From positions 10,769,395 to 10,833,394 of the forward strand of contig JACGWO010000004.1 of NCBI GenBank assembly GCA_034509735.1: 64,000 nucleotides of DNA. Direction: 5' to 3'. Numbering within the stretch: position 1 is the stretch's first letter; every line of letters starts with the position of its first letter. The position numbers were made by a program, and so were the translations under genes. Source of the stretch: Sesamum alatum. Taxonomy: Eukaryota; Streptophyta; Magnoliopsida; Lamiales; Pedaliaceae. The notes below the pieces were generated by a model. That model was not told where the DNA came from and ran no database searches. It saw only the letters and a list, made by a program, of their open reading frames with translations. This document shows, piece by piece, positions 1-14,200 of this stretch.

Positions 1-2
1 GC

Positions 3-1616
3 CGACGACATGCAAAGTGGATAGAGTTTATTGAGTCGTTTCCATATGTGATCAAACACAAGAAAGGTAAGGAGAACATTGTTGCTGATGCACTTTCAAG
101 AAGGTATGTTTTACTTTCAATGTTAGATGCTAAAATTCTTGGCTTTGAGTTCATCAAAGATCTGTATACTAATGATGTTGATTTTGGTGAAGCATTTGGA
201 AATTGCACCCCAAGCAACGGATGGGACAAATTCTATTTGCATGATGGGTTTTTATTTCGAGCCAACCAGCTTTGTGTTCCTAATTGTTCAACTCGTTTGT
301 TATTGTTAAAGGAAGCACATTCTGGGGGTTTGATGGGTCACTTTGGTATTTCTAAGACTTTGGGAGTCTTGAGTGAACACTTTTATTGGCCCAAGATGCG
401 TAGAGATGTTGAGAAATTTGTGGGGAAATGCATAGTTTGTCATAAGGCAAAATCAAAGCTTAATCCTCATGGATTGTACATGCCCCTCCCTATTCCCAGT
501 GTACCTTGGGAAGATATTTCAATGGACTTTGTTTTGGGATTGCCTAGGTCTAAGAGGGGAAGAGATTCTATTTTTGTTGTTGTTGACAGATTTTCCAAAA
601 TGGCACACTTCATTGCATGCCATAAAGTTGATGATGCCTCTAATATTGCTAATCTTTTCTTTCAGGAAGTTGTGAGGCTCCATGGTATGCCAAGGACTAT
701 AGTGTCTGATCGAGATGCCAAGTTCCTTAGCTACTTTTGGAAAACTTTTGTGGGCAAGCTTGGAACTAAGTTACTTTTCTCTACTACTTGTCATCCTCAA
801 ACTGACGGGCAAACCGAGGTGGTCAATAGGACACTTTCAACTTTGTTGCGAATAATTGTGAAGAAGAACTTGAGGAGTTGGGAAGAGTGTCTACCGCACG
901 TCGAGTTTGCTTACAATAGGGCTGTCCATTCTACTACTAAGTTTTCGCCGTTTCAAATTGTTTATGGTTTTAATCCTCTTGCACCTATTGATTTAACTCC
1001 TTTGCCTTTGCAGGAGAGAATAAACATGGATGGAAAGAAACGTGCTGAATTTGTTAAGCAAATCCATGAGAAGGCAAAAAGTAATATTGAGAGGATGACT
1101 CAACAGTACGTGAACCGTGCAAACAAGGGAAGAAAACGAGTTATCTTTGAACCAGGGGACTTAGTCTGGTTGCATCTTAGAAAAGAGAGGTTTCCAGACA
1201 AACGGAAGTCCAAGCTCATGCCAAGAGGGGATGGACCATTTCGAGTCCTTGAAAGGATCAATGACAATGCTTACAAGCTTGAATTGCCCGGTGAGTATGG
1301 AGTGAGTGCTACTTTTAATGTTTCTGATCTTTCTCCTTTTTATGATACAGATAATGAAGAGTCGAGGACGACTCCTTTTCAAGAGGGGGAGGATGATGAG
1401 AACACTGAGGGCATCCAACGAGCTAAAGGCGTTCACGATCAATTGCACCAAGACTTAACAATTGGAAGTGGGCCAATGACAAGAGGAAGGTTGAAGAGAA
1501 TGCAAGAAGCAATTCAAGCCCAATCCAACTTAATATTTGCTAATGGGATCAAGTCACAATTGGAGGCCCAACATGAGTGCTTAATTTCAATAATTCAAGC
1601 CCAAGGAAGCCCATAA
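3..1616 (+). CDS. pol: Retrotransposon pol polyprotein C-terminus: RNase H end and integrase (5' partial)
   Basis: The frame is open from base 3, upstream of the first Met at 48, so this is an internal piece of a Gag-Pol polyprotein. It starts with the end of RNase H ([13 protein letters not shown]). Integrase follows, numbered from the Met at 48: an HHCC zinc finger (H91, H98, C128, C131), then the catalytic triad D160, D221 and E257 with 35 residues between the last two. A GPF/Y-type module begins near residue 396 ([20 protein letters not shown]). Residues from about 449 are encoded inside the 3' LTR and include [11 protein letters not shown]. There is no stop or frameshift before 1616, so this copy looks much younger than the pol at 34241-37659. 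Integrase would insert the cDNA into chromatin. Whether the whole element is intact cannot be seen. Confidence 0.92.
   Translation, partial: RRHAKWIEFIESFPYVIKHKKGKENIVADALSRRYVLLSMLDAKILGFEFIKDLYTNDVDFGEAFGNCTPSNGWDKFYLHDGFLFRANQLCVPNCSTRLLLLKEAHSGGLMGHFGISKTLGVLSEHFYWPKMRRDVEKFVGKCIVCHKAKSKLNPHGLYMPLPIPSVPWEDISMDFVLGLPRSKRGRDSIFVVVDRFSKMAHFIACHKVDDASNIANLFFQEVVRLHGMPRTIVSDRDAKFLSYFWKTFVGKLGTKLLFSTTCHPQTDGQTEVVNRTLSTLLRIIVKKNLRSWEECLPHVEFAYNRAVHSTTKFSPFQIVYGFNPLAPIDLTPLPLQERINMDGKKRAEFVKQIHEKAKSNIERMTQQYVNRANKGRKRVIFEPGDLVWLHLRKERFPDKRKSKLMPRGDGPFRVLERINDNAYKLELPGEYGVSATFNVSDLSPFYDTDNEESRTTPFQEGEDDENTEGIQRAKGVHDQLHQDLTIGSGPMTRGRLKRMQEAIQAQSNLIFANGIKSQLEAQHECLISIIQAQGSP
1381..1393 (+). other. 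Polypurine tract of element A
   Basis: A 13-base all-purine run (AAGAGGGGGAGGA) sits directly before the LTR start TGATGAGAAC. This is the expected place for plus-strand priming. It lies inside the coding frame, as in the second element of the window. Confidence 0.8.
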
Positions 1617-2208
1617 TAAGAGCCCAAATTCGTCCAAGTGCAGCCAAGTGGTCAAGGAAGACTTCTTAATCACATTCAAAGTGCATTTATCACATACAAT
1701 GCACCAATTTTCGGATTCACATGGAAGACCATAGTTTTTACTCGTTTTTGACCAAGAATGCATAGTTTTTAGTCATATTTTGACTAATTATTGAATGTAC
1801 ATCCACCAAGGAGTCACTTGGGGTTATGTGTGGTCAATTTGGAAGTGTTTTAGGCCTATAAAAGGCATGTATCAGCATACAAACGAGAACAACCAAGATT
1901 TATCCAAGTTTAAGAAATATTGAGAGAGAGTTCTCATATTTTGAAGAGTTTATATCCTATTTTCAGCTTTAGTGAAACCTTGCTTTGTCAATCTAGCATA
2001 TTAGGTTGGTGATTCAAATTCACAAAGCCCCCAATTCGTGCTCGACCCAAGTGTGTCGTTGTGTGGATTGGTTTACTCGTGCTCGTGGTTGGTTGAATGT
2101 TCTAAGTAGCAGGTCACGTTCCAATAACGTTGGTTGGCTATTTGCATTCCTCAGGTCACGGACCTCTTTATCCATTTCAAGCCTACGTCGTACTACATTA
2201 GATCATCA
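1394..2208 (+). repeat. 3' LTR of element A (about 815 bp)
   Basis: The start is set by the polypurine tract and by TGATGAGAAC, which resembles the LTR start TGATGGGACC of the element at 32016. The end is set by ATCATCA followed by TTTGTGCAACGAC, which is satellite. The first 223 bases are still coding for the pol C-terminus. A TATA-type box lies in the middle. With only one LTR in view the exact ends could be off by a few bases. Confidence 0.82.
1855..1865 (+). promoter_or_regulatory. TATA box in LTR of element A
   Basis: CCTATAAAAGG lies about 460 bases into the LTR. The same core with the same neighbouring GCC...GGC(C)ATG context is found in both LTRs of the second element (32470 and 37821), which supports it as the retrotransposon core promoter. 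Confidence 0.65.
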
Positions 2209-5200
2209 TTTGTGCAACGACAAACTAAACTTTATCTTTGCCATATCGAGGGCAACCTTCGTAATCAATCGTACGTCCGGATACATGCCTAATACTCAAC
2301 ACAATCGTAGGAAACACCTTGTGCTTTCAGTCCTTATCATTGACTGATAGATGACTCATTTCTGGCTATAAATATATTCGTATTGACTCTAATAATCAAT
2401 ATTAAAGCCACTCTTCGATTATACGACTAGGACTCCATCTTATTCAACATAAAAATGCACTAGGACTACATCTAGAACACTCTTTGAGCCATGGACTCAG
2501 CTTTGTACCTTTGCGCAACGACAAACTCCTTTAAACGAATTTAGACACTAATTCCCTTTTATCTTTGCCATATCGAGGGCTTGGTGAACCTTCGTAATCA
2601 ATCGTACGTCCGGATACATGCCTAATACTCAACACAATCGTAGGAAACACCTTGTGTTTTCAGTCCTTATCATTGACTGATAGATGACTCATTTCTGGCT
2701 ATAAATATATTCGTATGACTCTAATAATCAATATTAAAGCCACTCTTCGATATATAGGACTCCATCTTATTCAACATAAAAATGCACTAGGACTACATCT
2801 AGAACACTCTTTTGAGCCATGGACTCAGCTTTGTACCTTTGCGCAACGACAAACTCCTTTAAACAAGTTTAGACACACTTTTATCTTTGCCATATCGAGG
2901 GCTTGGAACCTTCATAATCAATCGTACGTCCGGATACATGCCTAATACTCAACACAATCGTAGGAAACACCTTGTGTTTCAGTCCTTATCATTGACTGAT
3001 AGATGACTCATTTTGGCTATAAATATATTCGTATGACTCTAATAATCAATATTAAAGCCACTCTTCGATTATACGACTAGGACTCCATCTTATTCAACAT
3101 AAAAATGCACTAGGACTACATCTAGAACACTCTTTGAGCCATGGACTCAGCTTTGTACCTTTGCGCAACGACAAACTCCTTTAAACAATTTAGACACTAA
3201 TGCACTTTTATCTTTGCCATATCGAGGGCTTGGAGAACCTTCATAATCAATACGTTCGGATACATGCCTAATACTCAACACAATCGTAGGAAACACCTTG
3301 TGCTTTCAGTCCTTATCATTGACTGATAGATGACTCATTTTTGGCTATAAATATATTCGTATTGACTCTAATAATCAATATTAAAGCCACTCTTCGATTA
3401 TATGACTAGGACTCCATCTTATTCAACATAAAAATGCACTAGGACTACATCTAGAACACTCTTTTGAGCCATGGACTCATTGCTTTGTCCGCAAATTTAG
3501 ACACTTGATATCTTTGCCATATCGAGGGCTTGGAACCTTCATAATCAATCGTACGTCCGGATACATGCCTAATACTCAACACAATCGTAGGAAACACCTT
3601 GTGTTTTCAGTCCTTATCATTGACTGATAGATGACTCATTTTTGGCTATAAATATATTCGTATTGACTCTAATAATCAATATTAAAGCCACTCTTCGATT
3701 ATATGACTAGGACTCCATCTTATTCAACATAAAAATGCACTAGGACTACATCTAGAACACTCTTTTGAGCCATGGACTCAGCTTTTGTACCTTTGCGCAA
3801 CGACAAAACTCCTTTAAACAAGTTTAGACACTAATGCACTTTTATCTTTGCCATATCGAGGGCTTGGAGAACCTTCATAATCAATCGTACGTCCGGATAC
3901 ATGCCTAATACTCAACACAATCGTAGGAAACACCTTGTTTTCAGTCCTTATCATTGACTGATAGATGACTCATTTTTGGCTATAAATATATTCGTATTGA
4001 CTCTAATAATCAATATTAAAGCCACTCTTCGATTATATGACTAGGACTCCATCTTATTCAACATAAAAATGCACTAGGACTACATCTAGAACACTCTTTT
4101 GAGCCATGGACTCAGCTTTGTACCTTTGCGCAACGACAAACTCCTTTAAACAAGTTTAGACACTAATGCACTTTTATCTTTGCCATATCGAGGGCTTGGA
4201 GAACCTTCATAATCAATCGTACGTCCGGATACATGCCTAATACTCAACACAATCGTAGGAAACACCTTGTGTTTCAGTCCTTATCATTGACTGATAGATG
4301 ACTCATTTTCTGGCTATAAATATATTCGTATTGACTCTAATAATCAATATTAAAGCCACTCTTCGATTATGACTAGGACTCCATCTTATTCAACATAAAA
4401 ATGCACTAGGACTACATCTAGAACACTCTTTTGAGCCATGGACTCAGCTTTGTACCTTTGCGCAACGACAAACTCCTTTAAACAAGTTTAGACACTAATG
4501 CACTTTTATCTTTGCCATATCGAGGGCTTGGAGAACCTTCATAATCAATCGTACGTCCGGATACATGCCTAATACTCAACACAATCGTAGGAAACACCTT
4601 GTGTTTCAGTCCTTATCATTGACTGATAGATGACTCATTTCTGGCTATAAATATATTCGTATTGACTCTAATAATCAATATTAAAGCCACTCTTCGATTA
4701 TATGACTAGGACTCCATCTTATTCAACATAAAAATGCACTAGGACTACATCTAGAACACTCTTTTCATGGACTCAGCTTTGTACCTTTGCGCAACGACAA
4801 ACTCCTTTAAACAAATTTAGACACTAATGCACTTTTATCTTTGCCATATCGAGGGCTTGGAAACCTTCATAATCAATCGTCCGGATACATGCCTAATACT
4901 CAACACAATCGTAGGAAACACCTTGTGTTTCAGTCCTTATCATTGACTGATAGATGACTCATTTCTGGCTATAAATATATTCGTATTGACTCTAATAATC
5001 AATATTAAAGCCACTCTTCGATTATATGACTAGGACTCCATCTTATTCAACATAAAAATGCACTAGGACTACATCTAGAACACTCTTTTGAGCCATGGAC
5101 TCAGCTTTGTACCTTTGCGCAACGACAAACTCCTTTAAACAAATTTAGACACTAATGCACTTTTATCTTTGCCATATCGAGGGCTTGGAGAACCTTCATA

Positions 5201-8200
5201 ATCAATCGTACGTCCGGATACATGCCTAATACTCAACACAATCGTAGGAAACACCTTGTGTTTCAGTCCTTATCATTGACTGATAGATGACTCATTTTTG
5301 GCTATAAATATATTCGTATTGACTCTAATAATCAATATTAAAGCCACTCTTCGATTATACGACTAGGACTCCATCTTATTCAACATAAAAATGCACTAGG
5401 ACTACATCTAGAACACTCTTTTGAGCCATGGACTCAGCTTTGTACCTTTGCGCAACGACAAACTCCTTTAAACAAATTTAGACACTAATGCACTTTTATC
5501 TTTGCCATATCGAGGGCTTGGAGAACCTTCATAATCAATCGTAGATACATGCCTAATACTCAACACAATCGTAGGAAACACCTTGTGTTTCAGTCCTTAT
5601 CATTGACTGATAGATGACTCATTTTGGCTATAAATATATTCGTATTGACTCTAATAATCAATATTAAAGCCACTCTTCGATTATACGACTAGGACTCCAT
5701 CTTATTCAACATAAAAATGCACTAGGACTACATCTAGAACACTCTTTTGAGCCATGGACTCAGCTTTGTACCTTTGCGCAACGACAAACTCCTTTAAACA
5801 AGTTTAGACACTAATGCACTTTTATCTTTGCCATATCGAGGGCTTGGAGAACCTTCATAATCAATCGTACGTCCGGATACATGCCTAATACTCAACACAA
5901 TCGTAGGAAACACCTTGTGTTTCAGTCCTTATCATTGACTGATAGATGACTCATTTTGGCTATAAATATATTCGTATTGACTCTAATAATCAATATTAAA
6001 GCCACTCTTCGATTATACGACTAGGACTCCATCTTATTCAACATAAAAATGCACTAGGACTACATCTAGAACACTCTTTTGAGCCATGGACTCAGCTTTG
6101 TACCTTTGCGCAACGACAAACTCCTTTAAACAAGTTTAGACACTAATGCACTTTTATCTTTGCCATATCGAGGGCTTGGAGAACCTTCATAATCAATCGT
6201 ACGTCCGGATACATGCCTAATACTCAACACAATCGTAGGAAACACCTTGTGCTTTCAGTCCTTATCATTGACTGATAGATGACTCATTTTTGGCTATAAA
6301 TATATTCGTATTGACTCTAATAATCAATATTAAAGCCACTCTTCGATTATATGACTAGGACTCCATCTTATTCAACATAAAAATGCACTAGGACTACATC
6401 TAGAACACTCTTTTGAGCCATGGACTCAGCTTTGTACCTTTGCGCAACGACAAACTCCTTTAAACAAGTTTAGACACTAATGCACTTTTATCTTTGCCAT
6501 ATCGAGGCTTGGAGAACCTTCATAATCAATCGTACGTCCGGATACATGCCTAATACTCAACACAATCGTAGGAAACACCTTGTGTTTTCAGTCCTTATCA
6601 TTGACTGATAGATGACTCATTTTTGGCTATAAATATATTCGTATTGACTCTAATAATCAATATTAAAGCCACTCTTCGATTATATGACTAGGACTCCATC
6701 TTATTCAACATAAAAATGCACTAGGACTACATCTAGAACACTCTTTTGAGCCATGGACTCAGCTTTGTACCTTTGCGCAACGACAAACTCCTTTAAACAA
6801 ATTTAGACACTAATGCACTTTTATCTTTGCCATATCGAGGGCTTGGAGAACCTTCATAATCAATCGTACGTCGGATACATGCCTAATACTCAACACAATC
6901 GTAGGAAACACCTTGTGCTTTCAGTCCTTATCATTGACTGATAGATGACTCATTTTTGGCTATAAATATATTCGTATTGACTCTAATAATCAATATTAAA
7001 GCCACTCTTCGATTATATGACTAGGACTCCATCTTATTCAACATAAAAATGCACTAGGACTACATCTAGAACACTCTTTTGAGCCATGGACTCAGCTTTG
7101 TACCTTTGCGCAACGACAAACTCCTTTAAACAAAGTTTAGACACTAATGCACTTTTATCTTTGCCATATCGAGGGCTTGGAGAACCTTCATAATCAATCG
7201 TACGTCCGGATACATGCCTAATACTCAACACAATCGTAGGAAACACCTTGTGCTTTCAGTCCTTATCATTGACTGATAGATGACTCATTTTTTGCTATAA
7301 ATATATTCGTATTGACTCTAATAATCAATATTAAAGCCACTCTTCGATTATACGACTAGGACTCCATCTTATTCAACATAAAAATGCACTAGGACTACAT
7401 CTAGAACACTCTTTTGAGCCATGGACTCAGCTTTGTACCTTTGCGCAACGACAAACTCCTTTAAACAAAGTTTAGACACTAATGCACTTTTATCTTTGCC
7501 ATATCGAGGGCTTGGAGAACCTTCATAATCAATCGTACGTCCGGATACATGCCTAATACTCAACACAATCGTAGGAAACACCTTGTGCTTTCAGTCCTTA
7601 TCATTGACTGATAGATGACTCATTTTAGCTATAAATATATTCGTATTGACTCTAATAATCAATATTAAAGCCACTCTTCGATTATATGACTAGGACTCCA
7701 TCTTATTCAACATAAAAATGCACTAGGACTACATCTAGAACACTCTTTTGAGACATGGACTCAGCTTTGTACCTTTGCGCAACGACAAACTCCTTTAAAC
7801 AATTTAGACACTAATCCACTTTTATCTTTGCCATATCGAGGGCTTGGAGAACCTTCATAATCAATCGTACGTCGGATACATGCCTAATACTCAACACAAT
7901 CGTAGGAAACACCTTGTGCTTTCAGTCCTTATCATTGACTGATAGATGACTCATTTCTGCTATAAATATATTCGTATTGACTCTAATAATCAATATTAAA
8001 GCCACTCTTCGATTATATGACTAGGACTCCATCTTATTCAACATAAAAATGCACTAGGACTACATCTAGAACACTCTTTTGAGCCATGGACTCAGCTTTG
8101 TACCTTTGCGCAACGACAAACTCCTTTAAACAAATTTAGACACTAATGCACTTTTATCTTTGCCATATCGAGGGCTTGGAGAACCTTCATAATCAATCGT

Positions 8201-11200
8201 ACGTCCGGATACATGCCTAATACTCAACACAATCGTAGGAAACACCTTGTGTTTTCAGTCCTTATCATTGACTGATAGATGACTCATTTCTGGCTATAAA
8301 TATATTCGTATTGACTCTAATAATCAATATTAAAGCCACTCTTCGATTATACGACTAGGACTCCATCTTATTCAACATAAAAATGCACTAGGACTACATC
8401 TAGAACACTCTTTTGAGCCATGGACTCAGCTTTGTACCTTTGCGCAACGACAAACTCCTTTAAACAATTTAGACACTAATGCACTTTTATCTTTGCCATA
8501 TCGAGAGCTTGGAGAACCTTCATAATCAATCGTACGTCCGGATACATGCCTAATACTCAACACAATCGTAGGAAACACCTTGTGCTTTCAGTCCTTATCA
8601 TTGACTGATAGATGACTCATTTTGGCTATAAATATATTCGTATTGACTCTAATAATCAATATTAAAGCCACTCTTCGATTATATGACTAGGACTCCATCT
8701 TATTCAACATAAAAATGCACTAGGACTACATCTAGAACACTCTTTTGAGACATGGACTCAGCTTTGTACCTTTGCGCAACGACAAACTCCTTTAAACAAG
8801 TTTAGACACTAATGCACTTTTATCTTTGCCATATCGAGGGCTTGGAAACCTTCATAATCAATCGTACGTCCGGATACATGCCTAATACTCAACACAATCG
8901 TAGGAAACACCTTGTGCTTTCAGTCCTTATCATTGACTGATAGATGACTCATTTTTGGCTATAAATATATTCGTATTGACTCTAATAATCAATATTAAAG
9001 CCACTCTTCGATTATATGACTAGGACTCCATCTTATTCAACATAAAAATGCACTAGGACTACATCTAGAACACTCTTTTGAGCCATGGACTCAGCTTTGT
9101 ACCTTTGCGCAACGACAAACTCCTTTAAACAAATTTAGACACTAATGCACTTTTATCTTTGCCATATCGAGGGCTTGGAGAACCTTCATAATCAATACGT
9201 CCGGATACATGCCTAATACTCAACACAATCGTAGGAAACACCTTGTGTTTTCAGTCCTTATCATTGACTGATAGATGACTCATTTTTGGCTATAAATATA
9301 TTCGTATTGACTCTAATAATCAATATTAAAGCCACTCTTCGATTATATGACTAGGACTCCATCTTATTCAACATAAAAATGCACTAGGACTACATCTAGA
9401 ACACTCTTTTGAGCATGGACTCAGCTTTGTACCTTTGCGCAACGACAAACTCCTTTAAACAAATTTAGACACTAATGCACTTTTATCTTTGCCATATCGA
9501 GGGCTTGGAGAACCTTCATAATCAATCGTACGTCCGGATACATGCCTAATACTCAACACAATCGTAGGAAACACCTTGTGCTTTCAGTCCTTATCATTGA
9601 CTGATAGATGACTCATTTTTGGCTATAAATATATTCGTATTGACTCTAATAATCAATATTAAAGCCACTCTTCGATTTATGACTAGGACTCCATCTTATT
9701 CAACATAAAAATGCACTAGGACTACATCTAGAACACTCTTTTGAGACATGGACTCAGCTTTGTACCTTTGCGCAACGACAAACTCCTTTAAACAAATTTA
9801 GACACTAATGCACTTTTATCTTTGCCATATCGAGGGCTTGGAAAACCTTCATAATCAATCGTACGTCCGGATACATGCCTAATACTCAACACAATCGTAG
9901 GAAACACCTTGTGCTTTCAGTCCTTATCATTGACTGATAGATGACTCATTTCTGGCTATAAATATATTCGTATTGACTCTAATAATCAATATTAAAGCCA
10001 CTCTTCGATTATACGACTAGGACTCCATCTTATTCAACATAAAAATGCACTAGGACTACATCTAGAACACTCTTTTGAGCCATGGACTCAGCTTTGTACC
10101 TTTGCGCAACGACAAACTCCTTTAAACAAAGTTTAGACACTAATTCCTTTATCTTTGCCATATCGAGGGCTTGGAGAACTTTCATAATCAATCGTACATC
10201 CGGATACATGCCTAATACTCAACACAATCGTAGGAAACACCTTGTGTTTTCAGTCCTTATCATTGACTGATAGATGACTCATTTTGGCTATAAATATATT
10301 CGTATTGACTCTAATAATCAATATTAAAGCCACTCTTCGATTATATGACTAGGACTCCATCTTATTCAACATAAAAATGCACTAGGACTACATCTAGAAC
10401 ACTCTTTTGAGCCATGGACTCAGCTTTGTACCTTTGCGCAACGACAAACTCCTTTAAACAAGTTTAGACACTAATGCACTTTTATCTTTGCCATATCGAG
10501 GCTTGGAGAACCTTCATAATCAATCGTACGTCGGATACATGCCTAATACTCAACACAATCGTAGGAAACACCTTGTGCTTTCAGTCCTTATCATTGACTG
10601 ATAGATGACTCATTTTTGGCTATAAATATATTCGTATTGACTCTAATAATCAATATTAAAGCCACTCTTCTTTATGACTAGGACTCCATCTTATTCAACA
10701 TAAAAATGCACTAGGACTACATCTAGAACACTCTTTTGAGCCATGGACTCAGCTTTGTACCTTTGCGCAACGACAAACTCCTTTAAACAAAGTTTAGACA
10801 CTAATTCCCTTTATCTTTGCCATATCGAGGGCTTGGAGAACCTTCATAATCAATCGTACATCCGGATACATGCCTAATACTCAACACAATCGTAGGAAAC
10901 ACCTTGTGTTTTCAGTCCTTATCATTGACTGATAGATGACTCATTTCTGGCTATAAATATATTCGTATTGACTCTAATAATCAATATTAAAGCCACTCTT
11001 CGATTATACGACTAGGACTCCATCTTATTCAACATAAAAATGCACTAGGACTACATCTAGAACACTCTTTTGAGCCATGGACTCAGCTTTTGTACCTTTG
11101 CGCAACGACAAACTCCTTTAAACAAGTTTAGACACTAATTTTTATCTTTGCCATATCGAGGGCTTGGAGAACCTTCATAATCAATCGTACGTCTAGATAC

Positions 11201-14200
11201 ATGCCTAATACTCAACACAATCGTAGGAAACACCTTGTGCTTTCAGTCCTTATCATTGACTGATAGATGACTCATTTTTGGCTATAAATATATTCGTATT
11301 GACTCTAATAATCAATATTAAAGCCACTCTTCGATTATATGACTAGGACTCCATCTTATTCAACATAAAATGCACTAGGACTACATCTAGAACACTCTTT
11401 TGAGACATGGACTCAGCTTTGTACCTTTGCGCAACGACAAACTCCTTTAAACAAGTTTAGACACTAATTGCACTTTTATCTTTGCCATATCGAGGGCTTG
11501 GAGAACCTTCATAATCAATCGTACATCCGGATACATGCCTAATACTCAACACAATCGTAGGAAACACCTTGTGCTTTCAGTCCTTATCATTGACTGATAG
11601 ATGACTCATTTTGGCTATAAATATATTCGTATTGACTCTAATAATCAATATTAAAGCCACTCTTCGATTATATGACTAGGACTCCATCTTATTCAACATA
11701 AAAATGCACTAGGACTACATCTAGAACACTCTTTTGAGCCATGGACTCAGCTTTGTACCTTTGCGCAACGACAAACTCCTTTAAACAAATTTAGACACTA
11801 ATTCCACTTTTATCTTTGCCATATCGAGGGCTTGGTCAACCTTCATAATCAATCGTACGTCGGATACATGCCTAATACTCAACACAATCGTAGGAAACAC
11901 CTTGTGCTTTCAGTCCTTATCATTGACTGATAGATGACTCATTTTTGGCTATAAATATATTCGTATTGACTCTAATAATCAATATTAAAGCCACTCTTCG
12001 ATTATATGACTAGGACTCCATCTTATTCAACATAAAAATGCACTAGGACTACATCTAGAACACTCTTTTGAGACATGGACTCAGCTTTGTACCTTTGCGC
12101 AACGACAAACTCCTTTAAACAAGTTTAGACACTAATTGCACTTTTATCTTTGCCATATCGAGGGCTTGGAGAACCTTCATAATCAATCGTACGTCAGGAT
12201 ACATGCCTAATACTCAACACAATCGTAGGAAACACCTTGTGCTTTCAGTCCTTATCATTGACTGATAGATGACTCATTTTTGGCTATAAATATATTCGTA
12301 TTGACTCTAATAATCAATATTAAAGCCACTCTTCGATTATATGACTAGGACTCCATCTTATTCAACATAAAAATGCACTAGGACTACATCTAGAACACTC
12401 TTTTGAGACATGGACTCAGCTTTGTACCTTTGCGCAACGACAAACTCCTTTAAACAAGTTTAGACACTAAGCACTTTTATCTTTGCCATATCGAGGGCTT
12501 GGAGAACCTTCATAATCAATCGTACGTCAGGATACATGCCTAATACTCAACACAATCGTAGGAAACACCTTGTGCTTTTCAGTCCTTATCATTGACTGAT
12601 AGATGACTCATTTTTTAGCTATAAATATATTCGTATTGACTCTAATAATCAATATTAAAGCCACTCTTCGATTATATGACTAGGACTCCATCTTATTCAA
12701 CATAAAAATGCACTAGGACTACATCTAGAACACTCTTTTGAGCCATGGACTCAGCTTTGTACCTTTGCGCAACGACAAACTCCTTTAAACAAGTTTAGAC
12801 ACTAATTCCACTTTTATCTTTGCCATATCGAGGGCTTGGAGAACTTTCATAATCAATCGTACATCCGATACATGCCTAATACTCAACACAATCGTAGGAA
12901 ACACCTTGTGTTTTCAGTCCTTATCATTGACTGATAGATGACTCATTTTTGGCTATAAATATATTCGTATTGACTCTAATAATCAATATTAAAGCCACTC
13001 TTCGATTATACGACTAGGACTCCATCTTATTCAACATAAAAATGCACTAGGACTACATCTAGAACACTCTTTGAGCCATGGACTCAGCTTTGTACCTTTG
13101 CGCAACGACAAACTCCTTTAAACAAGTTTAGACACTAATTGCACTTTTATCTTTGCCATATCGAGGGCTTGGAGAACCTTCATAATCAATCGTACATCAG
13201 GATACATGCCTAATACTCAACACAATCGTAGGAAACACCTTGTGCTTTCAGTCCTTATCATTGACTGACAGATGACTCATTTCTAGCTATAAATATATTC
13301 GTATTGACTCTAATAATCAATATTAAAGCCACTCTTCGATTTTCTGACTAGGACTCCATCTTATTCAACATAAAAATGCACTAGGACTACATCTAGAACA
13401 CTCTTTTGAGACATGGACTCAGCTTTGTACCTTTGCGCAACGACAAACTCCTTTAAACAATTTAGACACACTTATATCTTTGCCATATCGAGGGCTTGGA
13501 TCGTCAATACATGCCTAATACTCAACACAATCGTAGGAAACACCTTGTGCTTTCAGTCCTTATCATTGACTGATAGATGACTCATTTTTAGCTATAAATA
13601 TATTCGTATTGACTCTAATAATCAATATTAAAGCCACTCTTCGATTATACGACTAGGACTCCATCTTATTCAACATAAAAATGCACTAGGACTACATCTA
13701 GAACACTCTTTTGAGCCATGGACTCAGCTTTGTACCTTTGCGCAACGACAAACTCCTTTAAACAAAGTTTAGACACTAATGCCTTTTATCTTTGCCATAT
13801 CGAGGGCTTGGTCAACCTTTCATAATCAATCGTACAGGATACATGCCTAATACTCAACACAATCGTAGGAAACACCTTGTGTTTTCAAGTCCTTATCATT
13901 GACTGATAGATGACTCATTTTTGGCTATAAATATATTCGTATTGACTCTAATAATCAATATTAAACCACTCTTTCGATTATACGACTAGGACTCCATCTT
14001 ATTCAACATAAAAATGCACTAGGACTACATCTAGAACACTCTTTTGAGCCATGGACTCAGCTTTGTACCTTTGCGCAACGACAAACTCCTTTAAACAATT
14101 TTAGACACTTTTTATCTTTGCCATATCGAAGGGCTTGGAGAACCTTCATAATCAATACGTCAGGATACATGCCTAATACTCAACACAATAGGAAACACCT

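Larger units (their letters stand above)
1..2208 (+). mobile_element. Ty3/gypsy LTR retrotransposon, CRM-like, 3' part (element A)
   Basis: This is the right-hand end of an LTR retrotransposon whose 5' part lies outside the window. Read left to right it shows the last part of RNase H, integrase, a polypurine tract and a 3' LTR that ends in CA directly against satellite sequence. No chromodomain is visible after integrase. Instead the open frame runs on into the LTR and carries a [13 protein letters not shown] motif, an arrangement known from CRM centromeric chromoviruses. The lineage call is an inference from that arrangement, the satellite context and similarity to the second element at 32016-38126. 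The target duplication cannot be checked because the 5' flank is missing. Confidence 0.9.

Noticed and set aside
2006..2347. 113-residue plus-strand open frame after the 3' LTR of element A
   Set aside because: It straddles the LTR end at 2208 and the first satellite monomers, with no recognisable domain.
7034..7581. Two identical 70-residue open frames on the minus strand, and similar 60-80-residue frames at 10082, 14319, 22584, 23906, 30538, 38293, 42525 and 58101
   Set aside because: They are the same translation of the satellite monomer in copies where no stop happens to interrupt it. They have no start context, no family resemblance and shift with every small indel.
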